This document shows, one piece after another, positions 42,361-50,834 of a stretch of DNA of 64,000 nt. The DNA lies in the NCBI GenBank assembly GCA_944326605.1, contig CALVEM010000006.1, positions 1-64,000 on the forward strand, written 5' to 3'. This stretch comes from Candidatus Gastranaerophilales bacterium (GTDB lineage Bacteria; Cyanobacteriota; Vampirovibrionia; Gastranaerophilales; Gastranaerophilaceae). Position 1 is the stretch's first letter; every line of letters starts with the position of its first letter. The position numbers and the translations under genes were made by a program. Under the pieces are notes generated by a model. The model was given only the letters and a program-made list of their open reading frames with translations. It was not told the DNA's origin and searched no databases.

Positions 42361-43631
42361 CGCTTATTATTGATAAAAGACGCGAAATTTCCGTCAAATA
42401 CAGAAAGCTTTTGAAAAGCAGTAATAACTCGGTTATTATTACAAAAAATCTTTTGTCTGCGCTGAAAATAATTCAGGATAAAGAACCTGATTTAATAATA
42501 ATTTCCGACAGTATAGACAGTAACCTTGCGGATTTTTGCAAGAAAATCAGAGCGCTTACATACAATATGCGACCTGTTATTATTGCAACTTCAAAATCTG
42601 CTGAACTTTCAGACAAAATTGCGGTACTGGACAGCGGTGCGGACGATTTTATATCGGAACCTGTTAATCAAGAAGAATTTTTGATGCGTATAAAAGCTCA
42701 TCTCAGACGTGAATTTGAGTCAAATATGAATACGAAAGTATGCCTGCCCGCCAAAAATTACTCTCTGCGCGCCCTGAAAAGAATTCTTTCAGAAAACACT
42801 CTCTGGGCTGTAATGTATATAACTATAGAGAATTTCAATAATTACAAAGAAACTTACACAGAACTTGCCTCGGATAAATTGATGCAAACTTACTGCGCGA
42901 TCATGAATTCCGTACTCTCGGAGGCTGATTATCTCGGAATGATTTCTGATAATGAATTTATAATTATCACAGACGGTCTGAAAGCCGAAAAAATAGCTAA
43001 TTTTTTAACTTTTGCGTTTGATTCTGTTGCTTCTAAATTTTACTCGGCACAGGATAACAGACGCGGATTTATGATTATGCGGGGAGACGAAATCGCCGGA
43101 AGGCGTTCAAATTTTGTACATACAACAATAGGAATTATTACAAATGAATTTATTCAGTACAAAAATTCCGGTCAGCTGACTTCTGCCCTTTTACATATTC
43201 ACAGAATGGCTGACATGCCTGACAGGTCAAACTATTTAATAGAAAGACCTAGAATTACTGCAGAAAATGCAATTGATGATGAAGTAAACAACAGAATATT
43301 CATAATTGAAGAAGACGAAGCAACAAGGGTTCTTTTGACAACAATACTGGAACTTCAGGGATTTGATGTAACAGTATTGCAAAATATTTCAGAAATTACC
43401 ACAATTCCTGCCATGATAATTCTTGATGCAGGAGATACGGACGATTTTAAAGGACTGGAAATCTGTAAACAGTTAAGGGAAAATGCTGAATACAACAGGA
43501 CAAAATTAATAGTCACCTCATCAATTCATGATAAAGAACTGGTATTGAGTGCAGGCGCAGATCTATACATTCCGAAACCTTATGAAATTTCCAATCTTAT
43601 CCAATGGGTGCAAAAACTTTTTCGGGATTAA
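42348..43631 (+). CDS. response regulator, REC - degenerate GGDEF - REC
   Basis: A 427-residue regulator. REC1 (1-115) has its likely phospho-acceptor in IISDS (Asp54). The middle domain (~135-300) resembles GGDEF but the signature is SDNEF (200-204), so it should not make cyclic-di-GMP. REC2 (~315-427) has ILDAG as phospho-site region and the Lys in YIPKPYE. Both receivers could be addressed by the overlapping kinase. Output probably by protein contact, since there is no DNA-binding domain. Confidence 0.8.
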   Translation: MQPVTLIIDKRREISVKYRKLLKSSNNSVIITKNLLSALKIIQDKEPDLIIISDSIDSNLADFCKKIRALTYNMRPVIIATSKSAELSDKIAVLDSGADDFISEPVNQEEFLMRIKAHLRREFESNMNTKVCLPAKNYSLRALKRILSENTLWAVMYITIENFNNYKETYTELASDKLMQTYCAIMNSVLSEADYLGMISDNEFIIITDGLKAEKIANFLTFAFDSVASKFYSAQDNRRGFMIMRGDEIAGRRSNFVHTTIGIITNEFIQYKNSGQLTSALLHIHRMADMPDRSNYLIERPRITAENAIDDEVNNRIFIIEEDEATRVLLTTILELQGFDVTVLQNISEITTIPAMIILDAGDTDDFKGLEICKQLRENAEYNRTKLIVTSSIHDKELVLSAGADLYIPKPYEISNLIQWVQKLFRD

Positions 43632-43813
43632 CCGATTAAATTTTCAAGAAATTCCGCATCTTTTTCCGCTTTTTGCGTGTTAATATTTGAACGTTTCATA
43701 TAAGATCTCAAAGCTTCGCGGATAAGTTCACTTCTGGTTCTCTGTTCATTAACCGCAACATTATCAATCTTATGTAAAAACGCATCAGGCATAGTTACTA
43801 AAATCTTAGCCAT
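43628..43813 (-). CDS. ribbon-helix-helix (CopG-like) protein
   Basis: A 61-residue RHH protein: KILVTMPDAFLHKIDNVA is the strand-helix and RTRSELIREALRSYM the second helix. It resembles CopG/ParD-type repressors or antitoxins, but no toxin gene adjoins it. Start at the second ATG, 7 nt after GGAG. Convergent with the response regulator (stops overlap by 4 nt). Confidence 0.8.
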   Translation of the reverse strand: MAKILVTMPDAFLHKIDNVAVNEQRTRSELIREALRSYMKRSNINTQKAEKDAEFLENLIG

Positions 43814-43967
43814 AATCATACTCCGTTAATAAAAACTTCACACTTGTTACTATCATAATAACACAGGTAATCCTTTTTTTCAAGTGTATTAGCCCGATTA
43901 TACAGTTGACATAAAAACATAACTTTTTATACTTGTATTTGTAAATTATAACGAAAGGAGTTTCTAA

Positions 43968-44537
43968 ATGGAAGAAAACAACTATAGACATGAGGACTTT
44001 GATGACTGTTTCCTATGCAAACATCCCGCATTAAGACATGTTTTAACAGGGTTGCTTGTATTTTTAGGTTCATTTCTGGCATTTTATGTAGTAGCCGACT
44101 GGCATTTCAAACGGATTTTAGACCCGTCATTCTATATGAGAAGAGTAGACAGAGCTGTTATGCAGCGCGAGAAAAATTTTGACAAAATGGAACGCAGAGC
44201 ACTAAAACAGCAGGAATGGCTTGACAAAAGAACAATGAAAATGCAGCAAAAAATGGCAGATCAGGCTTCACAATTTATACATGTAGAAAAAAACGACGAC
44301 GCATATAAAATTATTATTGATTTAAGACCTTTTGACAATAATGAAAAAAATGTTGAAGTTAAAACAGACGGTAACACAGTTATAATCAATGCAGCAGGAG
44401 AAAAGAACAGCCATCACAGACAGGAAATTGTAAAATACAGTCAGGCATTTGCATTCGGGGATAATGTTGATACATCGGAAATAACAAAAGTCCGCGAAGG
44501 TGACAAATATATCATAACAATTCCGTTAGATGATTAG
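43968..44537 (+). CDS. membrane-anchored Hsp20-like protein
   Basis: A 189-residue protein. A short acidic N-terminus with CFLCKH, one TM segment (about 27-46: VLTGLLVFLGSFLAFYVVA), a charged coiled coil (55-100, rich in Met and Gln), and a C-terminal alpha-crystallin-like domain (DAYKIIIDLRPFDNNEKNVEVK ... EGDKYIITIPLDD). AAAGGAG precedes the ATG. A small heat-shock-like domain tethered to the membrane is unusual; a periplasmic or envelope holdase is inference. Confidence 0.7.
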   Translation: MEENNYRHEDFDDCFLCKHPALRHVLTGLLVFLGSFLAFYVVADWHFKRILDPSFYMRRVDRAVMQREKNFDKMERRALKQQEWLDKRTMKMQQKMADQASQFIHVEKNDDAYKIIIDLRPFDNNEKNVEVKTDGNTVIINAAGEKNSHHRQEIVKYSQAFAFGDNVDTSEITKVREGDKYIITIPLDD

Positions 44538-44545
44538 AATTTGCA

Positions 44546-44576
44546 AATAAGCGGTAACAAAATGTTACCGCTTATT
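44546..44576. terminator. bidirectional terminator
   Basis: AATAAGCGGTAACA pairs perfectly with TGTTACCGCTTATT around three A residues, between two convergent genes. Confidence 0.9.
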
Positions 44577-44581
44577 TTATC

Positions 44582-45673
44582 TTAATCAAGTATTGCCCAG
44601 GATGTATAATTTCTGTCATCTATCTGCGGGTAATACTGTGCATTTTTACGTATCCTGACAATAAACGTTATATAATCAAGATCAATTTCTCCGGGCAGCG
44701 GTTTAAATACCAGCTTTTTATAAGCTTCCATCAACTTTTTATCATAAGATTTTGAAGAGGTACTTTCAAGCAATTTTATATTTTTAAGTTTTCCCGCTTT
44801 TGAAACAGTAACTTCGAGTGCTACAGTAGTAGGCTTAAAAGACATCGAAAAAGGAGTTTCATAATAAATAAGTCTTTCAATACTCCTTCTGTATTTATTC
44901 AAAGCGTCATATTTTTCCTGTTTTAACGGTTTTGCAGTAAATATAAAGTTTAAATCCTTTAGTGCAATACTTTTATCCGGAACTTCAAAAGTATGATTTT
45001 TTATTTTGTCAATATAGTACGCATCATATTCCTCAGAACCGCATGACTGCAAAATTATTGCGTCATCAACCTTACCGTCTTGATTAATTTTTACATAAGC
45101 ATGAATTGTTTTTGTTTTGAACGAATTCCACGGATTTAATTCTCTATTTATGACATCTGCTTCCTTATCAATAGCTTTGATATATTTTTTTAATTCATCA
45201 TTGTTTATATTAACAGAATTTGTATTATAAATTATGTTATTTGCATCTGTTATGTCAGTAACGAAAAAATTCTTGCGATTAATAACCATTCTATCAATAT
45301 CGCCTTTAGAAATAGCATTTTTTTCATAAAGATTTACTATTGATCTTGTAATTTCATCACCTATATATTTTTTAGTTTTTAAGGCGCTATTCACAGTTCC
45401 GTTCTCAAGATAGCCGAGATTATTAAAAACCTGCTGCACAGCTAAATCAAAATCTTCCCCGCCGGAACGCAAAAATTTTATATCCTCTGTTTTTCCGTCA
45501 TATCCAATACTGTATGCAACAGTAGCGCTTGCAGGAACTAAAGATTGATAATTCAAATTTGATTGAATAGTAAAATCAAAACTAAAATCAGGATTTTTAG
45601 CACTTGTAACTCTTGCATAACAGCAGTTTGCAAAAATTACCATTACAGAACACAAATAAAGTATCTTTTTCAT
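44582..45673 (-). CDS. secreted protein with three TonB C-terminal-like repeats
   Basis: A 363-residue protein with signal peptide (KKILYLCSVMVIFANCCYA). Three units share the TonB_C pattern of strand, DGK turn, strand, helix: ATVAYSIGYDGKTEDIKFL, IHAYVKINQDGKVDDAIIL and VALEVTVSKAGKLKNIKLL, each followed by a helix and, in the last, VFKPLPG. No TM anchor or Pro-rich linker, so it is not a normal TonB. Possibly an envelope binding protein. AAAGGAG precedes the ATG. Confidence 0.7.
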   Translation of the reverse strand: MKKILYLCSVMVIFANCCYARVTSAKNPDFSFDFTIQSNLNYQSLVPASATVAYSIGYDGKTEDIKFLRSGGEDFDLAVQQVFNNLGYLENGTVNSALKTKKYIGDEITRSIVNLYEKNAISKGDIDRMVINRKNFFVTDITDANNIIYNTNSVNINNDELKKYIKAIDKEADVINRELNPWNSFKTKTIHAYVKINQDGKVDDAIILQSCGSEEYDAYYIDKIKNHTFEVPDKSIALKDLNFIFTAKPLKQEKYDALNKYRRSIERLIYYETPFSMSFKPTTVALEVTVSKAGKLKNIKLLESTSSKSYDKKLMEAYKKLVFKPLPGEIDLDYITFIVRIRKNAQYYPQIDDRNYTSWAILD

Positions 45674-45704
45674 AAAACTCCTTTCCTAATAAATTAGGCA
45701 CAGT

Positions 45705-47135
45705 TCATTTAAAACGACGCATCATTTTCATGGCTTTGTTCATGGCATGTTTTCCCATTTTGCCTTTAAAACCGCCCAATCCGCCAAGATTTCCCATCCG
45801 GCTTAAATCCGGCATACCACCTGCCATTTTGCCGAACAAACCTTTCATATCGGTCATGCCTTTCATCATTACCCGCATTTGTTCGAATTGTTTTATGAAC
45901 GCATTCAATTCCGCATAATCCATACCGCAGCCTTTTGCAATACGTTTTTTACGGCTTGTATTGAGTAAATCAGGATTTGCACGCTCTTCAGGAGTCATGC
46001 TTGATATAAAAACTTCCATTTTCTTAAACTGCTTTTCACCCTCGTGAGATATTTTATCCCTATCATCCTTTCCTATATTTAACCCTAGCATGCCAAGCAT
46101 ATTTCCCATTGAACCAAACGCCTGCATTTGCTTTTGCATTTTTAAAAAGTCATTAAAAGAAAAGTTGTTTTTGCTCATCTTTTCTTCAAGCTCGCGTGCC
46201 TGTTTCTCATCAAAAACTTCCTGTGCGCGCTCAACCAGCGATACAATATCACCCATGCCAAGAATTCTTGTTGCCATGCGCTCAGGATAAAAATCTTCAA
46301 GAGCGTTAAGTTTTTCGCCAGTCCCTGTTAATTTAATCGGTTTTCCTGTGCAGTAAGAAACGCTCAAGGCGGAGCCCCCGCGGCTGTCACCGTCAAGTTT
46401 AGTTAAAACCAGACCGGTCAAACCCAACTGTGCATCAAAATTTTCAGCAACATTAACAGCCTCTTGACCTGTCATGGCATCTATTACAAGAAGTTTTTCC
46501 GCAGGATGAAAAATTCTGTCAATTAAAAGAAGTTCCGCCATCATGTCAGTATCAATCTGCAAACGACCTGCAGTATCTAAAATTATAGTATTAAAGCCGT
46601 TTATGTTTGCATAATCAATTGCACCCTGAACGATTTTTTGAACATCAGTACAGTCAGGTATTGTAAAAACATCCGTTTCAATTTCTTTTCCCAAAGTCTG
46701 CAACTGCGAAATTGCAGCGGGTCTGTAAACATCACATGCGGCAAGGAGAGGTTTTCTGCCTTCTTTTTTAAGCTTGACAGCCAACTTCGCTGAGGAAGTT
46801 GTTTTACCAGAGCCTTGCAACCCGAGCATCATAATTATATTTGGATGACCCGAAAAATCAAGCGGCTTTTGCTCTTTACCAAGAAGATTTACAAGTTCGT
46901 CATGAACGATTTTAATTAACTGCTGTGAAGGATCAACACCTTCAAGAACTTTTTCACCTTCCGCCTTATCTTTGACAGATGAAATAAAAGCTTTTACAAC
47001 ACGCAAATTAACATCAGCTTCCAAAAGTGCACGCCTGATTTCACGCAGAGCTTCCTGCATATTGTCCTGCGTAAGTTCCTGATTGCGCGTTCTGCTTATA
47101 ATCCCTTGTAATTTTTCGCTTAAACTGTCGAACAT
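45705..47135 (-). CDS. ffh: signal recognition particle GTPase Ffh
   Basis: A 476-residue SRP54 protein targeting nascent membrane proteins to FtsY. N domain, then G domain with GLQGSGKTTSSAKLA (G1), DTAGRL (G3), TKLDGD (G4). The Met-rich M domain (FLKMQKQMQAFGSMGNMLGMLG ... AMNKAMKMMRRFK) binds SRP RNA and signal peptides. Start at MFDSLSEKL; TGC-TATAAT ends 6 nt before this ATG and no ribosome site exists, so the message should be leaderless. Short in-frame extension upstream overlaps the promoter and was rejected. Confidence 0.96.
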   Translation of the reverse strand: MFDSLSEKLQGIISRTRNQELTQDNMQEALREIRRALLEADVNLRVVKAFISSVKDKAEGEKVLEGVDPSQQLIKIVHDELVNLLGKEQKPLDFSGHPNIIMMLGLQGSGKTTSSAKLAVKLKKEGRKPLLAACDVYRPAAISQLQTLGKEIETDVFTIPDCTDVQKIVQGAIDYANINGFNTIILDTAGRLQIDTDMMAELLLIDRIFHPAEKLLVIDAMTGQEAVNVAENFDAQLGLTGLVLTKLDGDSRGGSALSVSYCTGKPIKLTGTGEKLNALEDFYPERMATRILGMGDIVSLVERAQEVFDEKQARELEEKMSKNNFSFNDFLKMQKQMQAFGSMGNMLGMLGLNIGKDDRDKISHEGEKQFKKMEVFISSMTPEERANPDLLNTSRKKRIAKGCGMDYAELNAFIKQFEQMRVMMKGMTDMKGLFGKMAGGMPDLSRMGNLGGLGGFKGKMGKHAMNKAMKMMRRFK

Positions 47136-47214
47136 AATGTAATTATAGCACAAATTTTAAAACATCATACAAATTTATGATTTCATTTCAAATTTCGTCT
47201 GCTAATATATAACC

Positions 47215-47288
47215 ATACTCCTTAGAGAACTAAGATACACATATCCCTAATCAACAGCTATGCACTTCAATGTACATAGCTTTTTTTT
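47215..47288 (+). ncRNA. candidate small RNA divergent from ffh
   Basis: Extended -10 TGC-TAATAT at 47200-47208, then CTTAG-AGAA-CTAAG (5-bp hairpin with tetraloop), a ~20-nt single strand containing TATCCCTAA, and a terminator hairpin AGCTATG(CAC)/(GTA)CATAGCT with eight T. Length about 74 nt. No ORF fits. It has the same layout (hairpin, C-containing linker, terminator) as the candidate at 41412. Confidence 0.45.
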
Positions 47289-47343
47289 GGGAACGTAGCC
47301 GTTCCACCCAACACTTAGGTTTTGCATAAATTTGTACAGAGAA

Positions 47344-47403
47344 GTAGGTTGGGCTTTCAGCCCAACATTAAATGATTTTGTTGGGGTAGAAACCCCAACC
47401 TAC
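47344..47403 (+). repeat. REP-like 60-bp unit
   Basis: Identical to 41032-41091, with a related prefix (GGAACGTAGCCGTTCC at about 47290) and a CACTTAGGTTTTGCAT segment shared with the copy at 56800. The region 47404-47600 that follows has no gene; it holds an imperfect GC-rich stretch and the tRNA-Ser promoter. Confidence 0.85.
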
Positions 47404-47608
47404 TAACTAACTAACTTAATATAAACTGAAAATATGAGAAAAAGCGCAGCCGCACGATTGCTGATCAGCTACGCTTTCCGCAATGACGAAAACTGTTTAT
47501 GGGTAATTAAGCTTAGTTTCATACTCTCTTATCTTACTATCTTCTAAATAAACCTGCCCTCCTGCCTTCCTGACATCAGAGCTTCCGACTAGTTTCTTTT
47601 ATACCTGC

Positions 47609-47636
47609 TTGACAACAAAAATTTATTACATACAAT
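47609..47636 (+). promoter_or_regulatory. promoter of tRNA-Ser
   Basis: TTGACA, a 16-nt spacer and TACAAT, 22 nt before the tRNA 5' end. Confidence 0.7.
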
Positions 47637-47658
47637 AGAATACATCCGACAACTGTAT

Positions 47659-47748
47659 GGAGGAGTGCCAGAGCGGTTGATTGGAGCAGTCTTGAAAACT
47701 GTCGTACGTTCACGCGTACCGTGGGTTCGAATCCCACCTCCTCCTCCA
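47659..47748 (+). tRNA. tRNA-Ser(TGA)
   Basis: Class II tRNA with long variable arm (GTACGTTCACGCGTAC). Acceptor GGAGGAG/CTCCTCC, anticodon loop CTTGAAA (TGA), T arm GTGGGTTCGAATCCCAC. It is followed by TCCA, so CCA is encoded here (unlike the other two tRNAs) and the discriminator would be U, unusual because G is normal for Ser. Confidence 0.93.
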
Positions 47749-47753
47749 TTTTG

Positions 47754-47778
47754 AAAGAGCCTGAAAAGGCTCTTTTTT
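47754..47778 (+). terminator. terminator of tRNA-Ser
   Basis: AAAGAGCC / GGCTCTTT with a 6-nt loop and a run of T, 6 nt after the tRNA. Confidence 0.9.
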
Positions 47779-47828
47779 AGTCCGTTTCTGTCCTGTCCCC
47801 GTGTATTTTGTAATGAAGTTTGTAGTTT

Positions 47829-47915
47829 GTAGGTTGGGGTTTCTACCCCAACTAATATCAAAAAAATTTTAGAGTCCGATTAATGTCCAATTTATTGTTG
47901 GGCTAAAAGCCCAAC
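47829..47915 (+). repeat. REP-like element, inverted layout
   Basis: GTAGGTTGGGGTTTCTACCCCAAC, a ~45-bp spacer (TAATATCAAA ... AGAGTCCGATTAATG) and GTTGGGCTAAAAGCCCAAC. A diverged copy with the same spacer is at 48427-48510; the two flank the GNAT gene. Confidence 0.8.
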
Positions 47916-47921
47916 CAAAGG

Positions 47922-48368
47922 CTATAATTTCATATATAATAATGGATAAGGGTTACCCTGCTCATCTGTTTGTGTTCTTTTATACACCTGAAAACCATTC
48001 TTTTCATAAAATCTTTTGGCATTTGGATTCTGCTCATTAACTGTCAATTCATTTATAGAACATTCTTTAATCCCATACTGAATTAACTTTGTGCCAATCC
48101 CTTTTCCCCTTTCTTCAGCTCTTACAAATAACATTTCAAGTTTTTTGTTTGTAATCCCCATAAAAGCAATAGGAATATTGGTCTCATTTACAACTACGAT
48201 TAAATATTTAACTTCTTTTAGTGCTTGAGGAACGTATTGTTTAATATTTTTAATTTCACGTTCAGACAAAAATGAATGCGTTGCTTTTACAGAATCTTCC
48301 CATACCACAGTAAGTTGCTCAATCAACTTCTGTGATCTTCTGTTTTTATCAATATTCTTAATTTCCAT
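47922..48368 (-). CDS. GNAT acetyltransferase
   Basis: A 148-residue N-acetyltransferase. IPIAFMGITNKKLEMLFV leads to the acetyl-CoA loop RAEERGKGIGTKLIQYG (the R/Q-x-x-G-x-G/A motif), then NEQNPNAKRFYEKNGFQVY, typical of the family. Acceptor unknown. Start set at MEIKNID; upstream in-frame codons come from the flanking REP-like repeat. TATAAT ends 7 nt before the ATG with no ribosome site. Enclosed by two direct repeat copies, so it may have moved as a unit. Confidence 0.85.
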   Translation of the reverse strand: MEIKNIDKNRRSQKLIEQLTVVWEDSVKATHSFLSEREIKNIKQYVPQALKEVKYLIVVVNETNIPIAFMGITNKKLEMLFVRAEERGKGIGTKLIQYGIKECSINELTVNEQNPNAKRFYEKNGFQVYKRTQTDEQGNPYPLLYMKL

Positions 48369-48426
48369 ATTATAAATTATACTACAATACGATTGATACG
48401 AAACCGACATAAAGACAAGTTTGCAG

Positions 48427-48510
48427 ATTAGGGTTTCTACCTCAACTAATATCAAAAAAAATTTAGAGTCCGATTAATGACCAATTTTATTGTTGGACTG
48501 AAAGACCAAC
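48427..48510 (+). repeat. diverged REP-like element
   Basis: A copy of 47829-47915 with hairpin decay (GGGTTTCTACCTCAAC; GTTGGACTGAAAGACCAAC). The spacer is nearly identical. It ends directly at the broken 5' end of the glycosyltransferase. Confidence 0.75.
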
Positions 48511-48514
48511 TAAA

Positions 48515-49279
48515 TCACATCTTTTATTGGATTTAGTAAACTGTGATTATGGAATATCTCCGACAGAATGGCAAAAATCTCAATTTCCGAAAGAATTTCA
48601 GCATAAAATTCGTGTAATACATGAAGGAATTGATACAGAAATATGTTCTCCTGATGAAAATGCCGAATTTAAATTTAAAGGAAAAGTATTTACAAGAAAA
48701 GATGAAGTTTTAACCTATGCAACACGCGGTATGGAAGAATACAGAGGTTTTCCCGAATTTATGAAAGCTGTTGAAAAATTACAGAAAACAAGGCCTGATT
48801 TGCAGGTAATAATTGGCGGAGAAGACAGAGTTTGTTACGGACGACGTTTAATAAATGATACTTTTAAACAAAAAATGTTGAGAGAACTGGATTTAGATTT
48901 ATCTAGAATTCATTTTGTCGGGAATTTATCTTATCCTGAATATATAAAACTACTGCAGATTTCAAGGTGCCATGTTTATTTGACTTATCCATTTGTTTTG
49001 TCGTGGTCGTTACTTGAAGCTATGTCTGTCGGCTGCTGTGTTGTTGCATCTGATACAGCACCGGTAAAAGAAGTGATACAAGATAGTTTCAACGGTATTT
49101 TAACAGATTTTTATAATATAGATTTACTTGCACAAAAAATAAATTCTGTTCTTGAAGAACCTGAAAAGTATTCAAATATACGGGTTTCAGCTAGAAAAAC
49201 AATAAAAGAAAAATATGAATTACAAAAATTGTTAAAGGAACAGATTGATTTCTTAAATAGCTGTAAAATACGAGCTTGA
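48515..49279 (+). pseudogene. 5'-truncated GT4 glycosyltransferase
   Basis: The frame opens inside a repeat and becomes protein-like at HLLLDLVNCDYGISPTEWQKSQFP, which corresponds to the middle of GT-B glycosyltransferases; IRVIHEGIDTE, then the C-terminal Rossmann domain (LTYATRGMEEYRGF, HFVGNLSYPEYIKLL, SWSLLEAMSVGCCVVASD) follow intact. About 130-150 N-terminal residues are missing. A TTG at 48527 could start a 250-residue product, but no ribosome site is present. Probably non-functional as a glycosyltransferase. Confidence 0.75.
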
Positions 49280-49308
49280 CAAAGTTTTCGGCATATAGTA
49301 TCGTGTAC

Positions 49309-49377
49309 TCAAACATACTTCAAAAAAAATATAGACCTTTGGCTAATAGACATATATTTTGTTTGAAGTATGTTTGA
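49309..49377. repeat. long imperfect hairpin (MITE-like)
   Basis: TCAAACATACTTCAAA and its exact reverse complement enclose A/T-rich inner arms (CAAAAAAAATATA/TATATTTTG) and a loop of about 19 nt. No T-run and no adjoining gene to terminate, so a small palindromic element is possible. Confidence 0.5.
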
Positions 49378-49499
49378 ATAATGGGTAAGAAGTAGAATGG
49401 AATGTTTATTATTTTAGGTATCAAAATGTGAACTTATAGGTTCTAGTCATGACTTAAAATATATTTTATTCTATTTAAAACTGGGTTAATGAATAAGTG

Positions 49500-50834
49500 A
49501 TGAAAAAAATTAAAAGTTTAATAAGTATAGTATTATTAATTTTTGGAATATGCTTTATATTTCCAAATATTGCTGTTGCTTTGGATTATGAAAATGGACA
49601 TTTTGAAAAAATTCAAACTAATTTAGAAATAAAAGGCTGTCCTTTAAAATTAAAGGATGGTAGGATATTAATTTTAGATACTAATAGAAATTATATTTTT
49701 AATCCAAAAAATAATACTTTTCGAGAAACAACTCCCACTCCATTTGGCTTTTCATATGTCTCTAATGGTGGGATGTTTCCTGCTGTTGTTTTAAATAATG
49801 GAAAAGTTTTTATAATAGGAAAGATATTAGAACCACCCTTTGATAAGTTTAAAGATGAATTATATGAACCCATAAAGGCTATATTTACACGTGATGAGCT
49901 TAGGAATAATCCTAAATTTGCTAGTTTAAGTGCGGAAGAACGCAATAGTATAATTGTGTCACGTTGGAAGAACTTTAGAAAGCTTCCTGAAAACGAAAAG
50001 GAGCAAGTGTATCTTCCTATAATAAGAAAAAATTCTGATTTATTAAATCGTTATAATCAATATTGTCAATTAAGGGAAAAATCAAGAAAACCTTTATTAT
50101 TTGATCCAATTTCAGAAACTTACAAAACTATTGAAAAACTAAGACTTAATGGGGACTATTCAACCTTATATACTCCATTTGTTAAATCAAATAATGAAAT
50201 TTTAATTTTTTCTAATCATGGTGAAATTTACGAATATAATCTTATTAATAACGATTTTACTATAATAAATTCAAATAAAAATCTTGGTAATATAAAATAT
50301 GTACAACAATTGAACAATAATGAACTTATATTAATATCATATGGAAATAAATACTGTATTTACAATCTGAATACAAATCAATATTCAAATATTTATGAAC
50401 TGCAAACCCCATTAATAACTGATATTATAAAATTACCAAATAACAAATTCTTGTTATTTGGTAATAGAGATGACCAAAAAATATATGAATATGATATTTT
50501 TAGTAAAGAAATAAAACCAATATATACTTTTTTATTTAAGCGTGCATTGGCCTCTTATTTCCCATTAAGACCTATAATTCTTGATGAAAACCTAATGATT
50601 ATTTTCGGTGGGTTTAAAGATGAATATAATCCAGGATTATTTAATACCAGTTATAAAATATCTAATAAAGCAGAGATAATAAATTTGCAAACTTATAAAT
50701 CAAAATTACAAAATATGCATTATATGCATGCTAGTAATCCGAGTGTAATATTAGATGACGGTAGAATTTTAATATATGCTGGTAAAAATAGTGAGTTATA
50801 CATTCCAAAAGGGTACAAAAAGGATTGTTTATGA
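49500..50834 (+). CDS. secreted Kelch-like beta-propeller protein
   Basis: A 444-residue protein. Signal peptide (KKIKSLISIVLLIFGICFIFPNIAVA), then Kelch-like blades (LKDGRILILDTNRNYIFNPK, LNNGKVFIIG, LPNNKFLLFGNRDDQKIYEYD, LDDGRILIYAGKNSELY). A helical insertion of ~80 residues (LSAEERNSIIVSRWKNFRKLPENEKEQ) breaks the propeller after the second blade. Very AT-rich codon use. No ribosome site is evident. Its end overlaps the next gene by 4 nt (ATGA). Ligand unknown. Confidence 0.65.
   Translation: MKKIKSLISIVLLIFGICFIFPNIAVALDYENGHFEKIQTNLEIKGCPLKLKDGRILILDTNRNYIFNPKNNTFRETTPTPFGFSYVSNGGMFPAVVLNNGKVFIIGKILEPPFDKFKDELYEPIKAIFTRDELRNNPKFASLSAEERNSIIVSRWKNFRKLPENEKEQVYLPIIRKNSDLLNRYNQYCQLREKSRKPLLFDPISETYKTIEKLRLNGDYSTLYTPFVKSNNEILIFSNHGEIYEYNLINNDFTIINSNKNLGNIKYVQQLNNNELILISYGNKYCIYNLNTNQYSNIYELQTPLITDIIKLPNNKFLLFGNRDDQKIYEYDIFSKEIKPIYTFLFKRALASYFPLRPIILDENLMIIFGGFKDEYNPGLFNTSYKISNKAEIINLQTYKSKLQNMHYMHASNPSVILDDGRILIYAGKNSELYIPKGYKKDCL

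Noticed and set aside
47589-47861. 90-codon minus-strand frame with GGGGGIRTHGTRE
   Set aside because: It is the antisense of tRNA-Ser; such frames are a well-known artefact of tRNA genes.
47922-48455. Longer start for the GNAT gene (MILVEVETL...)
   Set aside because: The extra codons derive from the REP-like repeat; similar strings occur at other copies.
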